Origin: Bacteroides intestinalis
GTDB lineage: Bacteria > Bacteroidota > Bacteroidia > Bacteroidales > Bacteroidaceae
Assembly (NCBI RefSeq): GCF_902364365.1
Contig: NZ_CABJDN010000008.1
Coordinates: 238,542-302,541 of the forward strand
Length of the DNA: 64,000 nucleotides
Direction of reading: 5' to 3'
Shown here: positions 53,094-61,770 of the stretch, one piece after another
Position numbering within the stretch: position 1 is the first letter of the stretch
Layout of the letters: the number at the start of each line of letters is the position of its first letter
Notes under the pieces: model-generated
Database searches by the model: none
What the model was told of the DNA's origin: nothing
What the model saw: the letters and a program-made list of their open reading frames with translations, nothing else
Translations under genes and position numbers: made by a program

Positions 53094-54644
53094 TTAATTA
53101 TTCTCCGGTCCTTTCTTTATTGCCTTCAACATAATACCGATTTCTGCTATCAGCATAATAGTAAACAGCACCAGGAAGATAAAGAATGTAGCTTGTACGG
53201 AACCGACATCCAGCTTAGAGATAGCCGCATTCACAGGCAACATATCCTGTATGGTCCACGGCTGACGTCCGCACTCAGCAACTACCCATCCGGCTTGTCC
53301 GGCCAGATAACCCAACGGAATGGTCAGCAATGCCACCCAATGCATCCACTTCATCTTCGACAAATCACGCTTATACGCCAGAAACAGTATTACAATAAAG
53401 AATAATATAAAGTAACCGCCCAGCATTACCATCACACGGAACGCATAGAATGTCAATGGTACATTAGGTACCAGATCATTCACATCTTTAATATATCCAT
53501 AACCGAAATAAGCTACATTTTCTTTCAACGTTTGGGCCGCTACTTTCGCATCTTCCTCGTTACCTGCCGACTTGGCATCACGATAAGCCTCAAACGCACC
53601 AATCGCTATCTTTCCACGCTCTATCTTCTCTTCTGCAGAAAGTGCTTTGGTACCATCTTTCAATTCATATCCACCCTCCAGCAGATCTGCAATACCGGGT
53701 ACAAACGCATCCATCTTTCTTTCAGCAAGCAAAGAGAGCATCTTTGGTATCTCCATCCTGAACAGGAAAGGATCCTGTCCGTCATTGTATGTCTTCTTTT
53801 CAGGGTTCAGCATACCAATTGCTACCAATCCGGCCCCTTGCTGTCCCTCGTAGTAACCTTCCATTGCTGCCAACTTCATCGGCTGCGTTTGTGCCACCTG
53901 ATAGCCCGAACCATCACCGGTCCATGCGGAAAGCACGGCCGAAACCAAACCTACCCAGGCAGCTATCTTTATGCTTGACAATGCAAATTTCTTATCCCGC
54001 TTCTTTAGCAGGAACCAGCAGGCAACACCCACCACAAATACAGCACCCAGTACCCAACCGGACAACACGGTATGGAAGAACTTATTTACCGCTGTAGGTG
54101 ATAATGCTACTGCCCAGAAATCCACCATTTCATTTCTTCCCGTATCAGGATTGAACTCCATCCCTACCGGATTCTGCATCCATGCATTTGCCACAAGTAT
54201 CCACCAGGCAGAGATCGTCGCACCAAGTCCTGTCAGCCAGGTAGATGCCAGATGGAACTTTTTACTCACTTTATCCCAGCCGAAAAACATGACCGCAATA
54301 AAGGTAGCCTCCATAAAGAAAGCCAGAATTCCCTCAATGGCAAGCGGTGCTCCGAAGATGTCGCCCACAAACCAGCTGTAGTTACTCCAGTTGGTTCCGA
54401 ACTCAAATTCGAGAATCAGACCCGTGGCTACTCCTATGGCAAAGTTGATGCCAAATAGTTTCATCCAAAACTTGGCGGTGCGTTTCCAAAACTCATCCCC
54501 CGTACGATAATACATGGTCTCCATGATACCCATGATGACTGCCAGCCCCAATGTGAGCGGCACAAAAATCCAGTGATAAATGGCGGTCAGTGCGAATTGC
54601 GCCCTCGACCAGTCAATCAGAGAAGTGTCGATGTGTTCAAGCAT
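53094..54644 (-). CDS. cydA: Cytochrome bd quinol oxidase subunit I
   Basis: CydA (516 residues) holds hemes b558, b595 and d and oxidises quinol. Visible are the heme-ligand His24 in TAIYHWIFVPLTLG, the quinol-loop GRQPW motif, and SAWWILVANAWMQNP. The length fits the long-insert class lacking the E. coli Q-loop extension. It follows a small DUF4492 gene by 26 bp. Confidence 0.96.
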   Translation of the reverse strand: MLEHIDTSLIDWSRAQFALTAIYHWIFVPLTLGLAVIMGIMETMYYRTGDEFWKRTAKFWMKLFGINFAIGVATGLILEFEFGTNWSNYSWFVGDIFGAPLAIEGILAFFMEATFIAVMFFGWDKVSKKFHLASTWLTGLGATISAWWILVANAWMQNPVGMEFNPDTGRNEMVDFWAVALSPTAVNKFFHTVLSGWVLGAVFVVGVACWFLLKKRDKKFALSSIKIAAWVGLVSAVLSAWTGDGSGYQVAQTQPMKLAAMEGYYEGQQGAGLVAIGMLNPEKKTYNDGQDPFLFRMEIPKMLSLLAERKMDAFVPGIADLLEGGYELKDGTKALSAEEKIERGKIAIGAFEAYRDAKSAGNEEDAKVAAQTLKENVAYFGYGYIKDVNDLVPNVPLTFYAFRVMVMLGGYFILFFIVILFLAYKRDLSKMKWMHWVALLTIPLGYLAGQAGWVVAECGRQPWTIQDMLPVNAAISKLDVGSVQATFFIFLVLFTIMLIAEIGIMLKAIKKGPENN

Positions 54645-54670
54645 AAGAAATCAAGTTATTAATTATGAAA

Positions 54671-54898
54671 TTATAAGCAATTACCAAGAGCACGGTCAAT
54701 AAGTTCCCTACTCACATACTCCTCCTTATCTTCGCCTACCGCAGATGAGTTCAGATAATTGGGGAAGAAGAATATACGCAATATGAAAAACATGATGAAC
54801 AGTTTCACCAGAATAATGAGCCACAGAGTTTTCCCGAGCGTCATACCCCGGAATCCATCGACGTAAAACCGCCAGATTTTCTGGATTGTATTCTTCAT
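54671..54898 (-). CDS. DUF4492 small membrane protein of the cyd operon
   Basis: This 75-residue protein has one strong membrane helix (LIILVKLFIMFFILRIFFF, about residues 27-46) after a short amphipathic N-terminus (IQKIWRFYVDGFRGM). It matches DUF4492, found next to cydAB in Bacteroidetes. It may act as a CydX-like accessory subunit, but that is not shown. It is the first gene of the operon and has the promoter at 54921-54953. Confidence 0.85.
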   Translation of the reverse strand: MKNTIQKIWRFYVDGFRGMTLGKTLWLIILVKLFIMFFILRIFFFPNYLNSSAVGEDKEEYVSRELIDRALGNCL

Positions 54899-54920
54899 AA
54901 TAGAGAATTTATAATCATTA

Positions 54921-54953
54921 CAAATATAAAACTTTTATATTTTAAATAACAAA
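54921..54953 (-). promoter_or_regulatory. Bacteroides-type promoter of the cyd operon
   Basis: On the minus strand TTTG (54950-54953), a 21-bp spacer, then TATATTTG (54921-54928), matching the consensus in both boxes. The DUF4492 ATG lies 23 bp downstream. Confidence 0.72.
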
Positions 54954-54974
54954 TAAAAGAGCAAAAAGTTAGTC

Positions 54975-55020
54975 ATCGACACAAAAAAGCATTCTGGCGT
55001 CGAAAAAATCCGAACCGTCT
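54975..55020 (+). promoter_or_regulatory. GTCGA-type repeats upstream of the exporter promoter
   Basis: ATCGAC (54975), GTCGAA (54999) and GTCTAT (55017) lie just upstream of the tolC -33 box. The stretch GTCGAAAAAATCCGAACCGT resembles GTCGAT...ATCCGAATCCGTCG at 61693-61719. It is a candidate operator for the operon's own LytTR regulator. Confidence 0.4.
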
Positions 55021-55026
55021 ATCTAT

Positions 55027-55058
55027 TTTGCAGGGCATTTTACGACACCGTATCTTCG
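55027..55058 (+). promoter_or_regulatory. Bacteroides-type promoter of the tolC-macAB-lytSR operon
   Basis: TTTG (55027-55030), 20-bp spacer, TATCTTCG (55051-55058), one base off TAnnTTTG. The tolC ATG lies 32 bp downstream. Confidence 0.65.
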
Positions 55059-55089
55059 CAATCGTAAAACAATATAGTATAACGAAGAT

Positions 55090-56517
55090 ATGAGAAACGT
55101 AAGAAGATTGACAGTGATAACACTCAGTGTGGCAAGCGCCTGTGTCGGCAGCACGACACTGCAGGCACAGGATGCGACTCCCACTGCAGCGCAGGAAATC
55201 ACAGTACAAAGTACTTCATCGCAAGATGATGCGGCGCTCCCCTCTCAGTGGGACTTGCAAACCTGTATTGACTATGCCCTGCAACACAACATCACCCTGA
55301 AGCGTAACCGTATCAGTGCGGAAAGCGCCGAAGTGGATGTGAAAACTGCGAAAGCAGCCCTGTTTCCCAGTTTGTCGGCAAGTGTCAGCCAACGTATCGT
55401 GAACCGCCCCAACAGCGAGACGAATACGATTATCGATGGTGACAACATCACCAGTAGCACCAGTAAGACGTCGTACAACGGTAGCTATGGTATTGATGCC
55501 AGTTGGACCCTCTACAATGGTAGCAAGCGCCTGAACACCATCAAGCAGCAGAAGTTGAACAACCGCATTGCCGAACTCAATGTAGCCGAAAGTGAAAATT
55601 CTATCGAAGAGAGCATTGCACAAATATATGTGCAGATACTCTACGCTGCCGAAGCTGTTAAAGTGAATGAGAACACTCTTGCCGTCAGTCAGGCCGAACG
55701 TGATCGCGGACAGCAGTTGCTGGAGGCCGGAAGTATCGCCAAGAGCGACCTCGCACAGTTAGAATCACAGGTCAGCACTGATAAATATCAGTTAGTGACA
55801 GCACAAGCCACCTTGCAAGATTACAAATTACAACTGAAACAACTTCTGGAGTTGGATGGTGAAAGTGAAATGAATCTCTATCTGCCTGTCTTAGGTGATG
55901 AAAATGTACTGACACCCCTGCCCACCAAAACAGATGTGTATCGAGCTGCTCTCACTTTCCGTCCTGAGATAGAATCGGGCAAGCTGAATGTACAGGCTTC
56001 CGATTTGGATATCAGCATTGCCAAAGCAGGATATATCCCTACACTGAGCCTCAGTGCCGGTATCGGTACAACGAACGCCAACGGCAATGATTTCTCCTTC
56101 TCCGAACAGGTGAAGAATAACTGGAACAACTCATTAGGTCTGACCGTGAGCATTCCTATCTTCAACAACCGTCAAACCAAAAGTGCGGTACAGAAAGCCC
56201 GCCTGCAAAAACAGACCAGCGAACTGGACTTGCAGGATCAGCAGAAGACATTATACAAGACTATTGAAAGTTTATGGTTAGATGCCAATAGTGCACAACA
56301 ACAATATGTCGCAGCTGCCGAGAAACTACGTAGTACACAGACAAGTTACGATCTCATTCAAGAGCAGTTCAACCTGGGCATGAAGAATACAGTAGAACTG
56401 CTGACAGAGAAGAATAACCTGCTCAATGCGCAACAGGAAACATTGCAAGCCAAATATATGGCTATACTGAATGCACAGTTATTGCGATTCTACCAGGGAG
56501 AAGGAATACAATTATAA
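55090..56517 (+). CDS. TolC-family outer membrane efflux protein
   Basis: This 475-residue protein has a signal peptide (ending TTLQAQ, about residue 25) and two copies of the TolC helical hairpin: LQTCIDYALQHNITLKRNR opens the first and RPEIESGKLNVQASDLDIS the second. TolC trimers form the outer membrane duct of tripartite pumps. It is first in an operon with the MacA/MacB-type genes that follow, 28 bp away. Confidence 0.94.
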   Translation: MRNVRRLTVITLSVASACVGSTTLQAQDATPTAAQEITVQSTSSQDDAALPSQWDLQTCIDYALQHNITLKRNRISAESAEVDVKTAKAALFPSLSASVSQRIVNRPNSETNTIIDGDNITSSTSKTSYNGSYGIDASWTLYNGSKRLNTIKQQKLNNRIAELNVAESENSIEESIAQIYVQILYAAEAVKVNENTLAVSQAERDRGQQLLEAGSIAKSDLAQLESQVSTDKYQLVTAQATLQDYKLQLKQLLELDGESEMNLYLPVLGDENVLTPLPTKTDVYRAALTFRPEIESGKLNVQASDLDISIAKAGYIPTLSLSAGIGTTNANGNDFSFSEQVKNNWNNSLGLTVSIPIFNNRQTKSAVQKARLQKQTSELDLQDQQKTLYKTIESLWLDANSAQQQYVAAAEKLRSTQTSYDLIQEQFNLGMKNTVELLTEKNNLLNAQQETLQAKYMAILNAQLLRFYQGEGIQL

Positions 56518-56544
56518 GTGATTAGTGATAAATAAAGAAACGAT

Positions 56545-57762
56545 ATGAGTAAGAAAAAAATTATCATCGTAGCGGTCGGCATCATCATTGTGGCCGGCAT
56601 AGCTATCTGGATATTTGGTGGAGATGCCAAAAAACGGAAAGTGGTATACGAGACGGCTACCGTAAGTCGTAGCGACATTTCCAACTCTGTGACTGCCACA
56701 GGCACCATTGAACCGGTGACCGAAGTGGAAGTAGGTACACAGGTCAGTGGTATCATTGATAAGCTGTATGCAGATTATAATTCGGTAGTGACCAAAGGGC
56801 AACTCATTGCCGAAATGGATAAAGTGACCCTGCAAAGTGAACTTGCTTCACAAAAGGCAACCTATGATGGTGTCAAAGCCGAATATGAATATCAACAGAA
56901 GAATTACGAACGCAACAAAGGCCTGCACGAGAAGCAACTCATCAGCGATACGGATTATGAGCAAAGCCTCTACAACTACCAGAAAGCCAAAAGTGCCTAT
57001 GACAGTAGTAAGGCATCTCTTGCCAAGGCAGAACGTAACTTGTCGTACGCCACCATCACCTCTCCTATCGACGGCGTTGTTATCAGCCGTGATGTAGAAG
57101 AAGGACAGACAGTAGCTTCCGGCTTCGAAACTCCGACCCTCTTCACCATTGCTGCGGACTTGACACAAATGCAGGTAGTGGCCGATGTAGATGAAGCTGA
57201 CATAGGCGATGTAGAAGAAGGACAACGTGTGAGCTTTACAGTAGATGCTTATCCGAATGATGTATTCGAAGGTAAAGTTACACAAATCCGTCTTGGAGCA
57301 ACCAGCAGTTCAAGCAGTACCACTACATCTACCACTGTGGTAACTTATGAAGTAGTGATCTCCGCCCACAACCCGGATTTGAAATTGAAACCGAGATTGA
57401 CAGCAAACATTACGATCTATACACTGGATAAGCAAGGAGTACTGAGTGTTCCTGCAAAGGCTTTACGCTTTACACCGGCAGCTCCATTGGTAGGCAAGGA
57501 TGCCGTAATCAAGGACTGCGAAGGAGAGCATAAGGTGTGGACCCGCGAAGGAGATACGTTTACTGCACATCCGGTCAGCATCGGTATCTCTAACGGAATT
57601 ATGACGGAAATTACAGGTGGCATCAATGAAAATACGCAAGTCGTAGCAGATGCGGTAATCAGCACAGGCAGCGAACAGGCAACTGTAACCGAAGGACAGG
57701 GAGACAACGAAAGAAGTCCCTTCATGCCTGGTCGTCCGGGAGATAACAAGAAGAAAAAGTAA
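56545..57762 (+). CDS. Periplasmic adaptor (MacA/HlyD family)
   Basis: This 405-residue membrane-fusion protein has an N-terminal helix (about residues 4-24), the barrel-sandwich halves (GTQVSGIIDKLYADYNSVV and ATITSPIDGVVISRDVEEG), a coiled-coil hairpin between them (about residues 85-165), and a beta-barrel domain. It links the inner membrane ABC transporter to TolC. It is 13 bp upstream of the ABC ATPase gene. The charged GRPGDNKKKK tail is low complexity. Confidence 0.94.
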   Translation: MSKKKIIIVAVGIIIVAGIAIWIFGGDAKKRKVVYETATVSRSDISNSVTATGTIEPVTEVEVGTQVSGIIDKLYADYNSVVTKGQLIAEMDKVTLQSELASQKATYDGVKAEYEYQQKNYERNKGLHEKQLISDTDYEQSLYNYQKAKSAYDSSKASLAKAERNLSYATITSPIDGVVISRDVEEGQTVASGFETPTLFTIAADLTQMQVVADVDEADIGDVEEGQRVSFTVDAYPNDVFEGKVTQIRLGATSSSSSTTTSTTVVTYEVVISAHNPDLKLKPRLTANITIYTLDKQGVLSVPAKALRFTPAAPLVGKDAVIKDCEGEHKVWTREGDTFTAHPVSIGISNGIMTEITGGINENTQVVADAVISTGSEQATVTEGQGDNERSPFMPGRPGDNKKKK

Positions 57763-57774
57763 TATCAAAACAAT

Positions 57775-58521
57775 ATGAGTAAAACAGTCATAGAATTGCA
57801 AAATATCCGGCGTGATTTCCAGGTGGGCGAGGAAACGGTACATGCCCTGCGCGGCATCTCCTTTTCCATTGCCGAAGGAGAGTTCGTCACCATCATGGGT
57901 ACGTCCGGTTCCGGTAAATCGACACTGTTGAATACCCTGGGCTGCCTGGATACTCCCACCAGTGGAGAATACCTGCTGGACGGTATATCCGTACGTACCA
58001 TGAGTAAGCCTCAACGCGCCATATTACGAAACCGAAAAATCGGTTTCGTATTCCAAAGCTACAATTTGCTGGCAAAGACAACTGCCGTGGAGAATGTAGA
58101 ATTGCCTTTGATGTATAATGCTTCCGTCTCAGCAGCCGAACGCAGACGCCGAGCCATAGAAGCTCTGCAAGCCGTAGGACTGGGCGACCGTCTGGAACAT
58201 AAATCGAACCAAATGTCGGGTGGACAGATGCAACGTGTAGCCATTGCCCGTGCCTTGGTAAACAACCCTGCCGTAATCCTTGCCGATGAGGCAACAGGTA
58301 ATCTGGACACGCGTACTTCTTTTGAGATATTGGTTCTTTTCCAAAAACTACATGCCGAAGGACGCACCATTATATTCGTTACCCACAATCCCGAAATAGC
58401 CCAGTACAGCAGCCGGAACATTCGTCTGCGTGACGGGCACGTGACGGAAGACACGGTAAATACGAAAATTCTCTCGGCAGCAGCGGCACTGGCAGCATTG
58501 CCGAAAAATGATGAAGACTAA
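57775..58521 (+). CDS. ABC transporter ATP-binding protein (MacB/LolD type)
   Basis: This 248-residue ATPase has Walker A GTSGSGKST, Q-loop FVFQSYNLL, signature MSGGQMQRVAIARAL and Walker B ILADEATGNLD, with the H-loop in VTHNPEIA. In E. coli MacB the ATPase and permease are one chain; here they are separate genes, with the permease 12 bp downstream. Confidence 0.95.
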   Translation: MSKTVIELQNIRRDFQVGEETVHALRGISFSIAEGEFVTIMGTSGSGKSTLLNTLGCLDTPTSGEYLLDGISVRTMSKPQRAILRNRKIGFVFQSYNLLAKTTAVENVELPLMYNASVSAAERRRRAIEALQAVGLGDRLEHKSNQMSGGQMQRVAIARALVNNPAVILADEATGNLDTRTSFEILVLFQKLHAEGRTIIFVTHNPEIAQYSSRNIRLRDGHVTEDTVNTKILSAAAALAALPKNDED

Positions 58522-58533
58522 GAAATATAAATT

Positions 58534-59754
58534 ATGAACGGAACAAACCTTTTCAAAATAGCCCTCCGCGCCCTTGCCAACAACAAGCTTCGCGCCTTCC
58601 TCACCATGCTGGGTATCATCATTGGTGTGGCCTCCGTTATCACCATGCTTGCCATCGGACAGGGTTCGAAGAAAAGTATCCAGGCACAGATATCGGAAAT
58701 GGGCTCGAACATGATCATGATTCACCCGGGCGGTGATATGCGTGGTGGTGTCCGTCAAGATGCTTCTTCCATGCAGACTTTAAAACTGACCGATTACGAA
58801 GCACTACGGGATGAGACTAACTTCCTGGCAGCTGTCAGTCCAAACGTATCGTCCAGCGGACAGCTTATTGCCGGAAACAACAACTATCCTGCCTCCGTAA
58901 ATGGTGTAGGTACCGAATACCTCGATATTCGTCAGTTAAGTGTGGAAAGCGGTGAAATGTTCACCGAAGCCGACATTCAGAATGCAGCAAAAGTCTGTAT
59001 CATAGGTAAGACTATTGTAGACAACCTCTTCCCTGACGGACAGGACCCTATCGGACATATTATCCGCTTCAATCAGGTTCCCCTACGTGTAGTAGGTGTG
59101 CTCAAAGCGAAAGGATACAACTCCATGGGTATGGACCAGGATGAAATCGTGCTGGCCCCCTACACCACCGTAATGAAACGTATGCTGGCCGTTACCTATC
59201 TTCAAGGTATCTTTGCCTCTGCCCTCTCCGAAGATATGACAGATTATGCCACGGACGAAATTACCACCATCCTGCGCCGTAATCACAAGCTGAAAGAAAG
59301 TGATGACGATGACTTCACCATCCGTAGCCAGCAAGAACTCAGTACGATGCTGAATTCTACCACTGACTTGATGACCACACTTTTGGCATGTATTGCCGGT
59401 ATTTCTTTGGTAGTAGGTGGTATCGGTATCATGAACATTATGTATGTCAGTGTAACCGAACGTACCCGCGAAATCGGTCTGCGTATGTCCGTAGGAGCAC
59501 GTGGCGTGGATATTCTTTCACAATTCCTGATTGAGGCCATCCTTATTAGTATTACAGGTGGTATCATTGGAGTCGTCATCGGCTGCGGTGCCTCATTCAT
59601 TGTGAAGAACGTAGCCCACTGGCCCATCTACATCCAGGCATGGAGTGTATTCCTCTCCTTCGCTGTCTGTACCGTCACTGGTGTATTCTTCGGCTGGTAT
59701 CCGGCTAAGAAAGCAGCTGATCTGGATCCGATAGAGGCAATCAGATACGAGTAA
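58534..59754 (+). CDS. ABC transporter permease (MacB-type)
   Basis: This 406-residue permease has an N-terminal helix (LTMLGIIIGVASVITMLAIG), a large periplasmic MacB core domain (about residues 45-270) and three C-terminal FtsX-type helices near residues 285-390, with VGGIGIMNIMYVSVTERTRE and the terminal PAKKAADLDPIEAIRYE. Mechanotransmission MacB pumps drive substrates through TolC rather than across the inner membrane. Substrate may be a drug, peptide or lipoprotein. A palindrome separates it from the sensor kinase gene. Confidence 0.95.
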   Translation: MNGTNLFKIALRALANNKLRAFLTMLGIIIGVASVITMLAIGQGSKKSIQAQISEMGSNMIMIHPGGDMRGGVRQDASSMQTLKLTDYEALRDETNFLAAVSPNVSSSGQLIAGNNNYPASVNGVGTEYLDIRQLSVESGEMFTEADIQNAAKVCIIGKTIVDNLFPDGQDPIGHIIRFNQVPLRVVGVLKAKGYNSMGMDQDEIVLAPYTTVMKRMLAVTYLQGIFASALSEDMTDYATDEITTILRRNHKLKESDDDDFTIRSQQELSTMLNSTTDLMTTLLACIAGISLVVGGIGIMNIMYVSVTERTREIGLRMSVGARGVDILSQFLIEAILISITGGIIGVVIGCGASFIVKNVAHWPIYIQAWSVFLSFAVCTVTGVFFGWYPAKKAADLDPIEAIRYE

Positions 59755-59755
59755 C

Positions 59756-59833
59756 AGTGATTAGTGGTTAGTGATTAGTGAATTTAACTACGCTGCATAG
59801 CAATTAATCACTAATCACTAAACGCTAATCACT
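59756..59833. repeat. TTAGTGATTAG-type palindrome between permease and kinase genes
   Basis: AGTGATTAGTGGTTAGTGAT and its continuation (59756-59784) are complementary, with some mismatches and indels, to 59802-59833. The same wording occurs at 19112-19201 and, in half form, at 56515-56527. It begins in the stop region of the permease gene. Confidence 0.75.
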
Positions 59834-59842
59834 AAATTTACC

Positions 59843-59850
59843 TATTTTTG
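59843..59850 (+). promoter_or_regulatory. Possible -7 box just before the kinase gene
   Basis: TATTTTTG fits TAnnTTTG but ends 4 bp before the ATG at 59855. If used, transcription would start at or within the first codons (start 59855 or 59861), giving a leaderless message. No -33 box is present. Confidence 0.25.
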
Positions 59851-59854
59851 TAAT

Positions 59855-60913
59855 ATGATTATGCAAGAGCCCAAAACACGCCGGATTGTAGAAATCCTTA
59901 TTCATATCATCGGATGGGGCATCGTTTTTGCCTTTCCATTTCTACTGATGAACCGCAGTGGATTCACAGTTAGCTGGGTAGACTACCTGCGTCATGGCAG
60001 TGCAGTGCCGGTATCGTTCCTTATCGTGTTTTATATAAACTACTGCTTCTTTATTCCTCGCTTTCTGTTTGAGGGACGAATTAAACAGTATATCATACTG
60101 AACTTCCTACTTATACTTTGCACTGCTATTGGTGTACACTTCTGGCAGGATTTCATCTTCCATACCTATGTGAAATCCACTGCTCCCAAGCGTCCCGGAC
60201 CTCCCAGTTGGATATTTATCCTGCGCGATGTATTCTCAATGGTTCTCACTGTTGGTCTGGCGGCTGCAATCCGCATGAGTGGTCGTTGGGTAAAAGTGGA
60301 GGCTGCCCGTCGTGAAGCAGAGAAAAGCCGTACAGAAGCTGAATTGAAAAACTTGCGTAATCAACTGAATCCGCACTTCCTGCTCAATACCCTGAACAAT
60401 ATCTATGCCCTTATCGCTTTCGATAGCGATAAAGCACAAGCTGCTGTCCAGGAGTTGAGCCGTCTTTTGCGCCATGTTCTCTACGATAACCAGCAAAACG
60501 TCGTTGCCTTGGGTAAAGAAATGGACTTCATCCGCAACTATATCGAGCTGATGCGTATCCGTCTTGCCTCCAACGTGACTGTAGAGACCCAAATCGATGT
60601 CCGTGCCGATAGCCGTACGGAAATAGCCCCACTCATTTTCATCTCCCTCATAGAGAATGCCTTCAAACATGGCATCTCCCCTACTGAGCCCAGCTTTATC
60701 CGCATCCATTTCAGCGAAAGTCCCGGTCAGGTGTGCTGTGAAATAACCAACAGCTACCATCCCAAAAGCCAAGCTGATAAAAGTGGAAGTGGTATAGGGC
60801 TGGAGCAGGTACGGAAACGTCTGGAACTGACCTATCCCGGTCGGTATGAATGGAAGCAGGGAGTGAGTGACGACGGGAAAGAATATAAATCAATATTGGT
60901 GATAGGGTTATAG
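59855..60913 (+). CDS. LytS/YehU-type sensor histidine kinase
   Basis: This 352-residue kinase has four N-terminal membrane helices (about residues 11-31, 45-65, 80-100 and 122-142) and no obvious extracellular domain, then a His_kinase region with the LNPHFLLNTLNN box (His174) and an ATPase domain (FISLIENAFKHG, SGIGLEQVRKRL). It pairs with the LytTR regulator 61 bp downstream. As the genes follow the exporter in one operon, it may sense the pump's substrate or envelope damage. An alternative start lies 6 nt in (MQEPK). Confidence 0.94.
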   Translation: MIMQEPKTRRIVEILIHIIGWGIVFAFPFLLMNRSGFTVSWVDYLRHGSAVPVSFLIVFYINYCFFIPRFLFEGRIKQYIILNFLLILCTAIGVHFWQDFIFHTYVKSTAPKRPGPPSWIFILRDVFSMVLTVGLAAAIRMSGRWVKVEAARREAEKSRTEAELKNLRNQLNPHFLLNTLNNIYALIAFDSDKAQAAVQELSRLLRHVLYDNQQNVVALGKEMDFIRNYIELMRIRLASNVTVETQIDVRADSRTEIAPLIFISLIENAFKHGISPTEPSFIRIHFSESPGQVCCEITNSYHPKSQADKSGSGIGLEQVRKRLELTYPGRYEWKQGVSDDGKEYKSILVIGL

Positions 60914-60974
60914 AGTGATGAAGCAATATCACATTATCACTTTATAGCTCTATCAACCCTAAATATTCAACATT

Positions 60975-61676
60975 ATGAACCTGACTTGTGCCATAGTAGA
61001 CGATGAACCGTTAGCTTTAGACCTATTGGAAAGCTACGTCAATAAGACCCCGTTCCTGACATTGAACGGAAAATATTCCAGTGCTGTACAGGCTATGAAA
61101 GAACTACCGGAGAAGCGAGTTGACTTGCTTTTCCTCGATATACAAATGCCAGAACTTAATGGCCTCGAGTTCTCTAAAATGGTAGATCCGCATACCCGTA
61201 TCGTATTTAGTACTGCTTTTGAGCAATACGCTATCGATGGTTATAAAGTAAATGCCCTGGATTATCTGTTAAAACCAATCTCCTACGTAGATTTTTTGCA
61301 GGCAGCCACCAAAGCAGTGCAATGGTTTGAGCTATTACAGCAACCCAAAGAAGAAATTGAAAGTATATTTGTAAAAAGCGACTATAAGCTAATGCAAATA
61401 GAGCTTAAAAAGATACTTTATGTGGAGGGTTTGAAAGATTATGTTAAGATTTATACAGAAGATAGTGCCCGGGCTATATTATCCCTTATGAGCATGAAAT
61501 CAATGGAGGAATTATTACCAGCTTCCCGTTTCATGCGGGTTCACAGATCTTATATTGTCCAGAAAGAAAAAATAAGAGTTATTGACCGCGGACGAATTGT
61601 GTTCGATAAAACGTATATCCCTGTCAGCGATAGTTATAAACAGGTATTTCAGGCATTCCTGGATAAAAGGAGTTAG
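60975..61676 (+). CDS. LytTR-family response regulator
   Basis: This 233-residue regulator has an N-terminal receiver domain with Asp55 in LFLDIQMPELNG and the KPI signature (LLKPISYVDF), and a C-terminal LytTR DNA-binding domain (ILYVEGLKDYVKIYTED, SRFMRVHRSYIVQ, then the final strand). LytTR proteins bind pairs of about 9-bp direct repeats roughly 21 bp apart. GTCGA-type repeats with 21-bp spacing lie just downstream at 61693-61719, with similar ones upstream of tolC. Confidence 0.95.
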   Translation: MNLTCAIVDDEPLALDLLESYVNKTPFLTLNGKYSSAVQAMKELPEKRVDLLFLDIQMPELNGLEFSKMVDPHTRIVFSTAFEQYAIDGYKVNALDYLLKPISYVDFLQAATKAVQWFELLQQPKEEIESIFVKSDYKLMQIELKKILYVEGLKDYVKIYTEDSARAILSLMSMKSMEELLPASRFMRVHRSYIVQKEKIRVIDRGRIVFDKTYIPVSDSYKQVFQAFLDKRS

Positions 61677-61692
61677 AATATAACATTCATTT

Positions 61693-61719
61693 GTCGATAA
61701 AATATCCGAATCCGTCGAC
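61693..61719 (+). promoter_or_regulatory. GTCGA direct repeats, candidate LytTR site
   Basis: GTCGAT (61693-61698) and GTCGAC (61714-61719) are 21 bp apart, the geometry of LytTR half-sites, with ATCCGAATCC between them. The second is 21 bp upstream of the -33 element of the promoter at 61735-61766. Confidence 0.4.
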
Positions 61720-61734
61720 AAAACATAATTTCCT

Positions 61735-61766
61735 ATTGCATATTAAAAAATGTTTTTTTACCTTTG
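61735..61766 (+). promoter_or_regulatory. Promoter of the candidate small RNA
   Basis: ATTG (61735-61738, three of four bases of TTTG), 20-bp spacer, then TACCTTTG (61759-61766), an exact -7 box. No ORF of useful size follows before the terminator at 61843. Confidence 0.65.
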
Positions 61767-61770
61767 CATC

